Shown: positions 17,907-28,132, numbered from the stretch's first letter. The stretch: DNA of 64,000 bases from Methylovorus glucosotrophus (GCF_009858335.1 NZ_VMSE01000002.1:310001-374000); one strand, 5' to 3'. Numbers and translations are program-made. Notes: generated from the letters alone by a model not told the origin.

Positions 17907-19286
17907 ATGGTGTCTAGGCGTGATTTTCTTAAAGGGGCCAGTCTGGCCGGGGTAGCCGCTACCGCGGCCACGGTCAGCAAGGTCGCCATGGCGGCGTTGC
18001 CGGAGATCATCTCGGTGAGCGATGCCGACACCCAGGCGCCGCACATGCCGGATACTGGCCGTCCATATAACCCGGTCGTCACTCTCAATGGCTGGACCTT
18101 GCCGTGGCGCATGCGCAATGGCGTAAAGGAGTTTCATCTGGTGGCCGAGCCGGTAGTGCGCGAATTGGCGCCCGGCATGAAAGCGCATTTATGGGGCTAC
18201 AACGGTCAGAGCCCCGGCCCAACCATAGAAGTGGTGGAAGGTGACCGCGTGCGCATTTACGTCACCAATCGCCTGCCCGAGCATACTTCCATGCACTGGC
18301 ATGGCCAGCGCCTGCCCAATGGCATGGATGGCGTCACTGGCCTGACCCAGCCAGGCATCAAGCCCGGCAAGACTTTTGCCTATGAATTTGTCGCGCAGCG
18401 GGCGGGCACCTTTATGTATCACCCGCATGCCGATGAAATGACGCAGATGGCGATGGGCATGATGGGCTTCTGGGTCACGCATCCGAAAAACCCCGCCACC
18501 ATGGCGGTGGACCGCGATTTTGTGTTCCTGATCAATGCCTACGATATTGACCCAGGTGCTTACACACCGCGCATCAACACCATGCTGAATTTCAATCTGT
18601 GGACGTTTAACAGCCGGGTGTTTCCGGGGATCAGCCCCATGGTGGTGAATCAGGGCGACCGCGTGCGCATCCGCGTCGGCAATCTCAGCATGACCAATCA
18701 TCCCATTCATATTCATGGGCACGAGTTCATGGTGACGGGTACCGACGGCGGCTGGGTGCCACCCAGCGCGCGCTGGCCCGAAGTGACAACCGACATTGCA
18801 GTGGGCCAGATGCGGGCGCTGGAATTCAAGGCCGATGCACCGGGCGACTGGGCGTTTCATTGCCATAAAAGCCATCACACCATGAATGCCATGGGGCATG
18901 ACGTGCCCACCATGCTGGGCGTGGAGCAGCGCGATTTGAAGCAGCAGTTGCAAGGCTTGTTGCCGGATTACATGGCCATGGGTCAGCACGGCATGGCGGA
19001 TATGGCCGAGATGCAAATGCCGCTGCCTGACAACACCTTGCCGATGATGTCGGGCCAGGGCCAGTTTGGCGGGGTGGAGATGGGCGGCATGTTTACCACC
19101 GTCAAAATCCGCAAGGGCATCGCCAAACATGATTATCGCGACCCCGGCCATTACCAGCACCCCGCCGGTACCGTCGCCTGGGAAGTGGAAAACGATCTTC
19201 CGCCGGTTGAGCGCCCCGCGGACACCGACGCCCACGGTGGCGTTGAAGTACAGGTGCGCAAACCCGGCGACCACATGCAGCATTAA
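17907..19286 (+). CDS. Tat-exported multicopper oxidase
   Basis: Periplasmic multicopper oxidase of 459 residues. The twin-arginine signal SRRDFLKGASLAG indicates export of the folded, copper-loaded enzyme. All copper ligands are present: HWHGQRLP, YHPHADEM, NHPIHIHGHEF and HCHKSHHTMNAM, with the axial Met of the type 1 site. After the HCH motif there is a Met-rich region (MGQHGMADMAEMQMP; also MGGMF) typical of copper-tolerance oxidases such as CueO/CopA. It probably oxidises Cu(I) to less toxic Cu(II). It lies 47 bases after the TolC-family gene and 18 bases before the CusF-like gene. Confidence 0.93.
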   Translation: MVSRRDFLKGASLAGVAATAATVSKVAMAALPEIISVSDADTQAPHMPDTGRPYNPVVTLNGWTLPWRMRNGVKEFHLVAEPVVRELAPGMKAHLWGYNGQSPGPTIEVVEGDRVRIYVTNRLPEHTSMHWHGQRLPNGMDGVTGLTQPGIKPGKTFAYEFVAQRAGTFMYHPHADEMTQMAMGMMGFWVTHPKNPATMAVDRDFVFLINAYDIDPGAYTPRINTMLNFNLWTFNSRVFPGISPMVVNQGDRVRIRVGNLSMTNHPIHIHGHEFMVTGTDGGWVPPSARWPEVTTDIAVGQMRALEFKADAPGDWAFHCHKSHHTMNAMGHDVPTMLGVEQRDLKQQLQGLLPDYMAMGQHGMADMAEMQMPLPDNTLPMMSGQGQFGGVEMGGMFTTVKIRKGIAKHDYRDPGHYQHPAGTVAWEVENDLPPVERPADTDAHGGVEVQVRKPGDHMQH

Positions 19287-19304
19287 CCTGAATGGAAGTT
19301 ACTC

Positions 19305-19688
19305 ATGAGCAAACCCGGTATTCGTGTTTTATGGACTTTTAACCTGATCGGCATGATGGCCTTGCCGCTAACGGTATTCGCGCATGAAGGAATGACGCAT
19401 GACGCCACGGCGACTGCTGCTGCAGATGCCGACATCAGCACCACCCAGGGCGAAGTGCGTAAGATCAATCTGGAGCAAGGCACCATCACGCTACGCCATG
19501 GCGATATCAAAAACCTGGGGATGCCGGGCATGACCATGGTGTTTGTCGCGCAGGATAAAGCAATGCTGAACGGCTTGGCAGAGGGCGACCCGGTGGTGTT
19601 TCGCGCTGAGCGGCTGAATGGGGTGCTGATGGTGATTGCCATCCAGAAACAGGGGGCGGCCAGTTCATCGTCAAATCCGGCGCCCTGA
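19305..19688 (+). CDS. CusF-like periplasmic copper-binding protein
   Basis: Exported protein of 127 residues: signal peptide, a His/Ala-rich linker, then a small beta-barrel of the CusF type (GEVRKINLEQGTITLRHGDI to MVIAIQK). In E. coli CusF, Cu(I) is held by H36, M47 and M49 and capped by W44. Here the His (RHGDI) and both Met (MPGMTM) are kept, but the Trp position is Met (NLGMPGMTM). A four-ligand His-Met3 site is therefore possible. It is the last gene of the copper operon and probably passes copper to partner proteins. Confidence 0.85.
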   Translation: MSKPGIRVLWTFNLIGMMALPLTVFAHEGMTHDATATAAADADISTTQGEVRKINLEQGTITLRHGDIKNLGMPGMTMVFVAQDKAMLNGLAEGDPVVFRAERLNGVLMVIAIQKQGAASSSSNPAP

Positions 19689-19765
19689 GTCAGCTTCGCG
19701 ATGCAAGGCTGATGTCATGAAGATAGCGCGGCTGGACATGGCATTCAATTCATCGCAAAGACCAT

Positions 19766-19797
19766 AAAAAAAGCCCCGGTTTCCCGGGGCTTTTTAC
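19766..19797. terminator. Bidirectional terminator between copper operon and groEL
   Basis: AAGCCCCGG at 19771-19779 pairs with CCGGGGCTT at 19784-19792, extended by flanking A and T runs on both sides. It can end both the rightward copper operon and the leftward groESL transcript. Confidence 0.9.
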
Positions 19798-19835
19798 TTG
19801 ATGGCGAGGCTTGCAGCCTCTGCATCAGGCATTGA

Positions 19836-21506
<1,671 letters not shown>

Positions 21507-21524
21507 TTAAGGGATGCGTCGCAA

Positions 21525-21815
21525 TTAAGCTTCAACAACGCCCAGAATGTCTTCCTCACGCAGTACCAGCACTTCTTCGCCATTAACCTTCACAGCCTGG
21601 CCTGCATACTTGCCGAACAACACCTTGTCGCCCACTTTCACATCCAGAGCGATAGCCTTGCCGCTGTCATCTTTCTTGCCAGGACCAACAGCGATCACTT
21701 CGCCTTGATCGGGCTTCTCAGCAGCAGTATCTGGAATGACGATGCCGGATGCTGTTTTACGTTCTTCTTCCAAGCGCTTAACAATCACGCGGTCATGCAA
21801 TGGACGAATTGCCAT
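21525..21815 (-). CDS. groES: Co-chaperonin GroES (Hsp10)
   Basis: Co-chaperonin of 96 residues with the family signature [20 protein letters not shown] at the start, the mobile loop around [15 protein letters not shown] that docks on GroEL, and the roof/C-terminal part ending in [12 protein letters not shown]. It caps the GroEL chamber in an ATP-dependent way. First gene of the groESL operon. Confidence 0.99.
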   Translation of the reverse strand: MAIRPLHDRVIVKRLEEERKTASGIVIPDTAAEKPDQGEVIAVGPGKKDDSGKAIALDVKVGDKVLFGKYAGQAVKVNGEEVLVLREEDILGVVEA

Positions 21816-21886
21816 GAGTTACTCTCCTTGATTAAAGTCATTTTTTGACATTGGGTTGATCAGAATTCGGGTCGGGATGGATGCTG

Positions 21887-21913
21887 TTAGCACTCATGCC
21901 TATAGAGTGCTAA
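21887..21913. promoter_or_regulatory. CIRCE operator (HrcA binding site)
   Basis: Perfect inverted repeat TTAGCACTC-N9-GAGTGCTAA, the canonical CIRCE element. HrcA binds it to repress groESL and dissociates on heat stress. It begins at the last base of the -10 element and covers the likely transcription start, so bound HrcA would block initiation. No hrcA gene is in the window. Confidence 0.97.
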
Positions 21914-21941
21914 TAATAAGGGCGGGGGTGGGTTTTTTCAA
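21913..21941 (-). promoter_or_regulatory. Sigma-70-type promoter of groESL
   Basis: On the minus strand, TTGAAA (21936-21941), a 17-base spacer and TATTAT (21913-21918). The CIRCE element follows directly. The sequence CTTGAAA with C-rich spacer also resembles a sigma-32 promoter, so dual use is possible. Confidence 0.8.
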
Positions 21942-22046
21942 GAGAGGGGTGAGTCTTTTTCTTGCGGGGAGGCTAGCCATGGATCATGGCGATGCCATTT
22001 AGGTGCCATTTTACCGGGTTGCGGCGGCGTGATGGCACCCTGCTTT

Positions 22047-23468
22047 CTAAATCAGTGTCAGTTGAGCCTTGAGCTGCATGTAGGCCTTGGATTCATGAAA
22101 AACGGGCATGAAGGCTTCAAACGCTTCAATCGACAACGGCCGGCTGAAGAGATAGCCCTGGTATTTCATGCAGCCTTTATTCAGAAGGTAGTTCAGCTGC
22201 TCGGTGGTTTCCACGCCTTCTGCAATCAGCATCATGTTGAGGTTTTTGCTGAGTACGACCAGGGTTTCCACAATCGCTTTGTCGCTTTCGTTGGTCAGCA
22301 GGTCGCGCACAAACGATTGGTCTATTTTCAACTGTTCAAATGGCAGGTGCTTCAGGTAGTTGAGTGAGGAGTAGCCAGTGCCAAAGTCATCCAGTGACCA
22401 GCTGATGCCGAAGGCACGCAGGGCTTTCATCTTCTGGATGGTGGTGTCGACATCCTTCGCCAGCATGCTTTCGGTGAGTTCGAGTTTTAGCTGCGCTGGC
22501 GTGGCGCCGCTGCGCATCACGATCTCGATGACTTCCTGCACGAAGTCGGGCTGCCTGAGCTGCGATGCGCTGACATTCACCGAGATGCTGAGATGCGCCA
22601 TGTTGGGGTCTTTAGACCACTTAACCAGTTGGGCACACGCTTCTTTCAGCACCCATGTGCCAATAGGCTGGATCAGGCCGGTTTCTTCGGCTGCGGCGAT
22701 AAAGACGCCCGGGGGAATCATCCCGCGCACGGGATGTTGCCAGCGTAGCAGGGCTTCCGCCCCGAAAATATTGCCTACGGCATCCACCTGCGGCTGATAA
22801 TGCAGGCGGAACTGGCCTTGCGCCAGCGCCGCACGCATATCGGCATACAGCGAATGACGCGTGGAAATGTCGGTTTGCATGACAATCAGCGCCACACCCA
22901 GAATCGCGAGTGCAGCCAGGTTGTTAATCCATGCTCCCAGCAGGCGAATCTCCTGATCGGCGATCAGCTCGGGTTTGACGATGCCGATATGAGAGCTCGC
23001 AAAAATCAGGCAGCACGCCAGCAAGGTAAATGGCAGCACCAGACGCAGATAGAGATTTTCCTTGCGAAATATCAGCGAGGCGCCCGCCGCCACCGGCAGA
23101 AAATACATATGAACCGAGCGGGGGACATCCTGCGTTGGCACATCCAGCCAGCAGATCACGCAAAGCATTACCAGCAACCCATGCGCCATGCTGATCGCCA
23201 CCAAGCGCTCGCGCCCGGCGTTGATGAGAATGAGGGTGTAGATCCCCAGGGCAATCAGAATGGCATGGGACGCCATCAACACCCATTTGCCATGACACAG
23301 ATAATAGGCGCCCCACATGCCGCAGAGCATGATCAGCGACCATCCGCCAATCGCCAGCAACATTCTTACCCGCAGGTTGTGCGGTTCCTGCGCATAGGGT
23401 GGAAGCTCATGTCGCAATAACTTGAACAAGAACCGTAATGGCATCGGCAGGCTATTCAGATGGGGCAT
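22047..23468 (-). CDS. Membrane-bound EAL-domain c-di-GMP phosphodiesterase
   Basis: Protein of 473 residues: six or seven membrane segments in residues 35-215, a short linker and a C-terminal EAL domain with no GGDEF domain. Catalytic motifs are intact: EALLRW (the EAL signature), ELTESML, DDFGTGYSSL, KIDQSF (catalytic Lys) and AEGVE, so it should hydrolyse c-di-GMP to pGpG. A long leader with a c-di-GMP-I riboswitch lies upstream, so enzyme level probably follows substrate level. The ATG at 23468 is preferred over an in-frame TTG at 23537; SD-like GGGGCA and the AUG lie in a six-pair hairpin. Confidence 0.92.
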   Translation of the reverse strand: MPHLNSLPMPLRFLFKLLRHELPPYAQEPHNLRVRMLLAIGGWSLIMLCGMWGAYYLCHGKWVLMASHAILIALGIYTLILINAGRERLVAISMAHGLLVMLCVICWLDVPTQDVPRSVHMYFLPVAAGASLIFRKENLYLRLVLPFTLLACCLIFASSHIGIVKPELIADQEIRLLGAWINNLAALAILGVALIVMQTDISTRHSLYADMRAALAQGQFRLHYQPQVDAVGNIFGAEALLRWQHPVRGMIPPGVFIAAAEETGLIQPIGTWVLKEACAQLVKWSKDPNMAHLSISVNVSASQLRQPDFVQEVIEIVMRSGATPAQLKLELTESMLAKDVDTTIQKMKALRAFGISWSLDDFGTGYSSLNYLKHLPFEQLKIDQSFVRDLLTNESDKAIVETLVVLSKNLNMMLIAEGVETTEQLNYLLNKGCMKYQGYLFSRPLSIEAFEAFMPVFHESKAYMQLKAQLTLI

Positions 23469-23481
23469 GGCACATTGCCCC
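23462..23481 (-). promoter_or_regulatory. Hairpin covering the start site of the EAL gene
   Basis: On the mRNA, GGGGCA (23476-23481) pairs with UGCCCC (23462-23467) around an eight-base loop. The first strand is the best Shine-Dalgarno-like sequence for the ATG at 23468, and the second holds the last two bases of that AUG. This could limit translation and may be the output point of the riboswitch, though no pairing to the aptamer was traced. Confidence 0.4.
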
Positions 23482-23728
23482 TGGCGAACGATACGGTCGC
23501 GATGGCATCCGCCTCCATCAGAAAAGCCGCCAGGCAATCTGCAGCGGGTCGAGGTCTCATTGCCAGTCTGGTAATCACTAACTACTTTCCGTTGAATTTA
23601 TCTCCAGCCACGCCACGCAGGGCGATAGCCGCCTGACAGCCAAGCCTCAGCTCACGCTGGGCTCACATGTCTGATGCGGGTGATACATCATGGAAATTGC
23701 AAAGCGCCGAATACATTCACCCTTGCGG

Positions 23729-23812
23729 TAAACGGCAGTCCCGCTACCTTAGGCATGCGCCCTTAGGTCGGAAACTTTGCGTCCCTGCCTTTCAGCAGGT
23801 TTGCCTTTCAAT
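23729..23812 (-). promoter_or_regulatory. c-di-GMP-I (GEMM-I) riboswitch
   Basis: Read on the minus strand, the segment holds the conserved GEMM-I core in order: GGCAAACC, a stem closed by a GAAA tetraloop, GGGACGCAAAG, the ACCUAA receptor strand, then GGUAGCGGG and the closing P1 strand UGCCG. This matches the Vc2-type class I aptamer closely. It sits about 260 bases before the ATG of the EAL phosphodiesterase on the same strand. Binding of c-di-GMP most simply would raise phosphodiesterase production, giving negative feedback; the direction of control cannot be read directly. Confidence 0.95.
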
Positions 23813-23822
23813 AACGGCGCTA

Positions 23823-23851
23823 AGTTCATCAAACTTTGCTGGGGATGTCAA
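23823..23851 (-). promoter_or_regulatory. Likely promoter of the riboswitch-EAL transcript
   Basis: TTGACA at 23846-23851 and TGAACT at 23823-23828 with a 17-base spacer on the minus strand. The predicted start, near 23815, is just before the riboswitch. The -10 element is weak, as might be expected for a regulated promoter. Confidence 0.5.
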
Positions 23852-24016
23852 CTGCGGAAGCCTTACATGCGGTACACCTGGCTGGAAGGCGGCAGTACAA
23901 TTTAGGCATTACGGTTAGTTGCCGGCCGACCCTGCGGGCAGTCAGGCAACATATTATTAACGTTGCAGGCGGCGCATATCGTACAAGCCATCTTGCACCG
24001 AAAGGAGCATACACGC
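23852..24016. other. Intergenic region between EAL leader and deacylase gene
   Basis: Together with the riboswitch leader this forms a non-coding gap of about 550 bases. No gene is supported in this part. It should contain the promoter of the deacylase-like gene. A strong Shine-Dalgarno (AAAGGAG) lies at about 24001-24007. Confidence 0.4.
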
Positions 24017-24508
24017 ATGACAATCCAATCCAACGTCACTACCCTGCTCGAAAGCAAAGGCATCGCTTTCAAGATTGTCGAAATTCCGCTTAGCGAAGAC
24101 AAAAAGCCCATCCGTAGTCTTGAGGAGTTGCTCTCTGCGCAGGGCTTGGAGCCGCAGTCGGTGGTACGTAGTGTGGTGTTCAAGGGTGAGCAGAGCGGGT
24201 TTTGCCTGCTGGCGGTGGCGGGTGGTGGTCGGGCGGACTGGGCGTTGTTGCGTAACTTTCTGGGGGAGCGCAAGTGCCGTATGGCGGAGTATGCCGAGGT
24301 GCCGGAAGCGACCGGGTATGTGGTGGGTGCGGTGCCGCCGATTGCCTTGCCTGAGGGCTTGCGGGTGCTGGTGGATACCAGTGTTTCTGCGTATGAGACG
24401 GTGGTGATAGGCAGTGGCGTGCTGGGTTATGCGCTGGCATTGAAGTCGGCGGATTTGCTGAGTCTGTTGCAAGATAAGCCGCAGGGCAGCTTCGTCAAGG
24501 TCGAGTAG
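24017..24508 (+). CDS. YbaK/EbsC family aminoacyl-tRNA deacylase-like protein
   Basis: Protein of 163 residues with the YbaK/ProX fold. Related proteins remove wrongly attached amino acids from tRNA (for example Cys-tRNAPro or Ala-tRNAPro). The pattern QSVVRSVVFKGEQSGFCLL and the end of the domain (VVIGSGVLGYALALKSADLL) fit the family. The charged substrate is unknown. The ATG at 24017 follows a strong AAGGAG. The gene is alone, 68 bases before the open frame of the helicase. Confidence 0.82.
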   Translation: MTIQSNVTTLLESKGIAFKIVEIPLSEDKKPIRSLEELLSAQGLEPQSVVRSVVFKGEQSGFCLLAVAGGGRADWALLRNFLGERKCRMAEYAEVPEATGYVVGAVPPIALPEGLRVLVDTSVSAYETVVIGSGVLGYALALKSADLLSLLQDKPQGSFVKVE

Positions 24509-24576
24509 TTTATCGGGGCGGTATCGCGGGCACGCCTCGTTCGCTTCGCGATACAATAAGGCCTCACGCCAGTGAG

Positions 24577-26949
24577 GTGGGAAATCGTGATCCCCTCTCG
24601 TCTGGTCCTCCACATTGCCTGACCCCACAAGGATGCAACATTAAGCTCGCTCCCAGCCTGGTCGTTTCCGAAAATCCCGCGGATCCGTTCCGGTACATTA
24701 TTTCTGTGCGTGCCATGTGCGATCTGGTTGCCCGCCGCGGTGATCTGGATCAGCGCTTTACGCCTGCGCCCACGGCGCTGGAGGGGATGATGGGGCATAC
24801 TTCGGTCACGTCCAACCGCAATGCGAGCTACGAGACCGAGATTGCGCTCACCGGCGAGTACCAGAATATTTTTGTGCGGGGCCGGGCCGATGGTTATGAC
24901 CCGGAGTTGAACCAGCTGGAGGAGATCAAGACCTTCAAGGGCCTGCTGGAGCGCATGCCGGAAAACCATCGCTTCCTGCACTGGGCGCAGGCCAAGGTAT
25001 ATGCCGCGCTGCTGTCGCAGGAGCGTGAGCTGCACGAGATCAATACCACGCTGGTGTATTACAACGTATCGAGCAAAACGGAAGAGCCGCTAAGCGAGCT
25101 TTATACGGCGGAGGCGCTGGCGGCGTATTTCAACGCGCAGTGTGCCCAGCTGCGCACCTGGGCGGACCGCGAGGTGGCACATCGTTTGCGTCGCAACCTG
25201 CAGCTCACGGCCTTGCAGTTTCCGCATCCCACTTTTCGTACCGGGCAGCGCGTGCTGTCAGAATCCGTGTACAAAACGGCGAGCCTGGGCAAATGCCTGA
25301 TGGCGCAGGCGACGACCGGCATCGGCAAAACGCTGGGCACGCTTTTCCCCCTGCTGAAAGCCATGCCGGAAAAGAAGCTGGACAAGATTTTCTTTCTTAC
25401 CGCGAAAACCTCCGGACGCAAACTGGCGCTCGATGCCATTCATGTGATTCATGCGGCCAACCCGGACCTGAGCTTGCGCACGCTGGAACTGGTGGCGCGC
25501 GAAAAAGCCTGCGAACATCCCGACAAAAGCTGCCATGGCGATTCCTGCCCGTTGGCCAAGGGTTTTTACGATCGCTTGCCGCAGGCGCGCATACAGGCGC
25601 TTGAGCGTGGCATGATGGACCGCGAGGCACTGGCGGCGGTGGCGCGGCAACATCAGATCTGCCCCTATTACCTGGCGCAGGATCTGGTGAGCTGGAGTGA
25701 TGTGGTGGTGGGCGATTACAACTACTACTTTGATCTCTATGCCGTGCTGTATGCGGGTACGGTGATGAATGAATGGCGCGTAAGCATCCTGGTGGATGAG
25801 GCGCACAACATGATAGAGCGCGGCCGCAAGATGTATAGCGCCGAGCTGGATCAGCAGGCGTTTGAGGTTATGCGGCAGGAAGCCCCTAAATCGCTGAAAA
25901 CGCCGCTGGAAAAACTCAGCCAAGCCTGGAGCAGCATGGTGCAGCCGCAGGTGGCGCCGTATGAAGTCTATCCGGCGATTGAGGAAGACTTTGAGCTTTC
26001 GCTGCAGCGGGTGGTCACCCGCATTACCGATTATCTGGCGCTGCACCCGACCGATAATGCCGCCAGCCTGCTGAATTTCTATTTTGATGCGCTGCAGTTT
26101 GTCACGCTGGCCGATGCCTTTGGCCCGCATTCCATGTTTGATATCACGCTGAAAGAGGGCCGCGCTAATCTGTTGCAGGCAAACACGGTGCTATGCATAC
26201 GCAATATCGTGCCTGCGCCATTTCTCAAGACGCGCTTTGACGCCGCGCAATCGGCCACGCTGTTTTCTGCCACGCTCAGCCCTTCGCATTTTTACAGTGA
26301 CATGCTGGGCCTGCCGGATAAAACGCCGTTTATCGATGTGCCATCGCCATTCAGCCCGGAGCAGCTGGACGTGCGGCTGGTGACGCATATTTCCACGCGC
26401 TATCTGCGGCGGCGCCACTCGGTGATGCCGATAGCCCAGCTCATGGCCAAACAATACAAAGCCCGGCCGGGCAACTATCTGCTGTTTGTAAGCAGCTTTG
26501 ATTATCTGCAGCAGGTATACGAGCTATTTACCGAGCGTTATCCCGATATTCCGGTGCGGCAGCAATCGCGCATGATGACGGAGCAGGACAGGGAAGCCTT
26601 CATCAATCGCTTTACCGAAACCTCGGAAGGCATTGCGTTTGCTGTGCTGGGCGGCGCTTTCGGTGAGGGCATCGATTTGCCGGGTGATCGGCTGGTGGGC
26701 GCCTTTGTCGCCACCATAGGCTTGCCGCAGATCAACGAGGTAAATGAGCAGATGCGGGAACGCATGGAAGAGATATTTGGCGCGGGCTATGAGTACACCT
26801 ATCTCTACCCCGGCCTGCAAAAAGTGGTACAGGCGGCGGGCCGTGTGATTCGTACGCGGGAGGACACAGGGGCCATCTACCTGATTGATGACCGCTATTC
26901 GCAAGCCGAGGTGCGCGCCCTGCTGCCCACCTGGTGGGATATCCGTTAA
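24577..26949 (+). CDS. XPD/DinG-type Fe-S helicase with N-terminal nuclease-like domain
   Basis: Superfamily 2 DNA helicase. Walker A is TTGIGKT (about residue 246), the DEAH box is VDEAHN (about 406), and motifs near the C-terminus (AVLGGAFGEGIDL; QAAGRVIRTRED) complete the XPD/DinG set. Four cysteines near residues 312, 319, 324 and 362 (KACEHP, SCHGDSC, ICPYY) fit the [4Fe-4S] domain of XPD-like helicases. The first 150 residues contain a PD-(D/E)xK-like signature (GRADGYDPELN, then EEIKTFKG). Related proteins begin close to YIISVRAMCDL. The GTG at 24577 is the open-frame limit, not a convincing start. No ATG lies in frame upstream of that point; an ATT at 24640 has an AAGGA seven bases before it. 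Confidence 0.85.
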   Translation: MGNRDPLSSGPPHCLTPQGCNIKLAPSLVVSENPADPFRYIISVRAMCDLVARRGDLDQRFTPAPTALEGMMGHTSVTSNRNASYETEIALTGEYQNIFVRGRADGYDPELNQLEEIKTFKGLLERMPENHRFLHWAQAKVYAALLSQERELHEINTTLVYYNVSSKTEEPLSELYTAEALAAYFNAQCAQLRTWADREVAHRLRRNLQLTALQFPHPTFRTGQRVLSESVYKTASLGKCLMAQATTGIGKTLGTLFPLLKAMPEKKLDKIFFLTAKTSGRKLALDAIHVIHAANPDLSLRTLELVAREKACEHPDKSCHGDSCPLAKGFYDRLPQARIQALERGMMDREALAAVARQHQICPYYLAQDLVSWSDVVVGDYNYYFDLYAVLYAGTVMNEWRVSILVDEAHNMIERGRKMYSAELDQQAFEVMRQEAPKSLKTPLEKLSQAWSSMVQPQVAPYEVYPAIEEDFELSLQRVVTRITDYLALHPTDNAASLLNFYFDALQFVTLADAFGPHSMFDITLKEGRANLLQANTVLCIRNIVPAPFLKTRFDAAQSATLFSATLSPSHFYSDMLGLPDKTPFIDVPSPFSPEQLDVRLVTHISTRYLRRRHSVMPIAQLMAKQYKARPGNYLLFVSSFDYLQQVYELFTERYPDIPVRQQSRMMTEQDREAFINRFTETSEGIAFAVLGGAFGEGIDLPGDRLVGAFVATIGLPQINEVNEQMRERMEEIFGAGYEYTYLYPGLQKVVQAAGRVIRTREDTGAIYLIDDRYSQAEVRALLPTWWDIR

Positions 26950-27007
26950 GGCTTTCGGCCCGGGCTGCCTGGTGTTGAAGCAGCCCGATCCAGCCACTCA
27001 ACCCTCG

Positions 27008-28132
27008 TCAGGCCGCTTCGCTTTTTCGTGCATCGGCTATCTGCCGTTGCAGCAAATGCAGCACATGCCGCTCAATGGCATCCAGCGCCCAGGGGGCATC
27101 CTTATCTTTGGTTTCCTGCTCCACGGCCTCCAATAATTTTCCCGCCATATAGGTTTCGATAATCAGCGGGTGCACATAACACTTGCGGCAGATGGTAGGG
27201 GTATTGCCCAGCTTGCGGGCGGCTTCGGTGATGGCCTGCACCACATTCTTTTTGGCCTGGGTCTGGTTTTCAAAGGCATCCAGCGTGGTGAGCGATTGAA
27301 AGGTATGCAAGGTGCCAGACCAGGTTCTGAAATCCTTGGCGGTATAGTCGCGACCGGTAATGCTTTTGAGATAGGCATTCACGTCCGATGAACTCACCGC
27401 ATGGCGTTCGCCGGTGTCATCCACATACTGAAACAGGGCCTGCCCGGGCAGGTCTTTCATCTTGCGCACCAGTCTGGCCAGCCTGGCGTTTTGCAACTCG
27501 ATGGCATGTTCCACCCGGCTTTTGCCACGGAAGTGAAAGGCGATACGGCCGCCCTGTACATCCACATGGCGGTTGCGCAGGGTGGTGAGGCCAAAGGAGC
27601 GATTGGTGCGGGCATATTCATCATTGCCGACCCGTATCATGGTTTTTTCCAGCAGGGCGATGACCAGTGCCAGCACTTTCTCCCGGCACAACCCTGGCTT
27701 GGCAAGGTCGGCATCTACCTGTTTGCGTATCAGCGGTAAATGCAAAGCGAAATCCAGCATGTGCGCGTATTTGGCTTCATCGCGGATGGCGCGCCACTCC
27801 TTGTGGTAGCGGTACTGCTTGCGACCCTTGGCGTCTATCCCCGTAGCCTGAATATGCCCATTGGCATACGGGCATATCCACACGTCTTGCCAGGCGGGTG
27901 GAATGGCGAGTGCCCGGATGCGCGCCAGATGCGTTTTTTCATGCAAGGGGCGGCCTTGCCGATCCACATAACGAAAGCCCTTGGCCGTGCGCTTGCGGGC
28001 AAAGCCGGGCGTGCCGTCATTCACATAACGCAGCCGTGCAGCTTCGGCAGAGAGCGCCATGTCGCCATGCAATTCGGCGCCAAGGGCGTCGTTGAGCTGT
28101 ACCGTACATTCATCAAGCGGGGTATTGGGCAT
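27008..28132 (-). CDS. DNA topoisomerase IB (poxvirus type)
   Basis: Type IB topoisomerase of 374 residues, the size of bacterial homologues of the vaccinia enzyme. It relaxes supercoils through a 3'-phosphotyrosine link. Visible features: the N-terminal RYVNDGTPGFARKRTAKGF, the catalytic-core NEEYAR-like segment VGNDEYARTNRSFGLTTLR, KDFRTWSGTL and the C-terminal catalytic Tyr in KCYVHPLIIETY. It is a single gene convergent with the helicase. The accessory distribution of this family in bacteria suggests past horizontal spread. Confidence 0.92.
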   Translation of the reverse strand: MPNTPLDECTVQLNDALGAELHGDMALSAEAARLRYVNDGTPGFARKRTAKGFRYVDRQGRPLHEKTHLARIRALAIPPAWQDVWICPYANGHIQATGIDAKGRKQYRYHKEWRAIRDEAKYAHMLDFALHLPLIRKQVDADLAKPGLCREKVLALVIALLEKTMIRVGNDEYARTNRSFGLTTLRNRHVDVQGGRIAFHFRGKSRVEHAIELQNARLARLVRKMKDLPGQALFQYVDDTGERHAVSSSDVNAYLKSITGRDYTAKDFRTWSGTLHTFQSLTTLDAFENQTQAKKNVVQAITEAARKLGNTPTICRKCYVHPLIIETYMAGKLLEAVEQETKDKDAPWALDAIERHVLHLLQRQIADARKSEAA

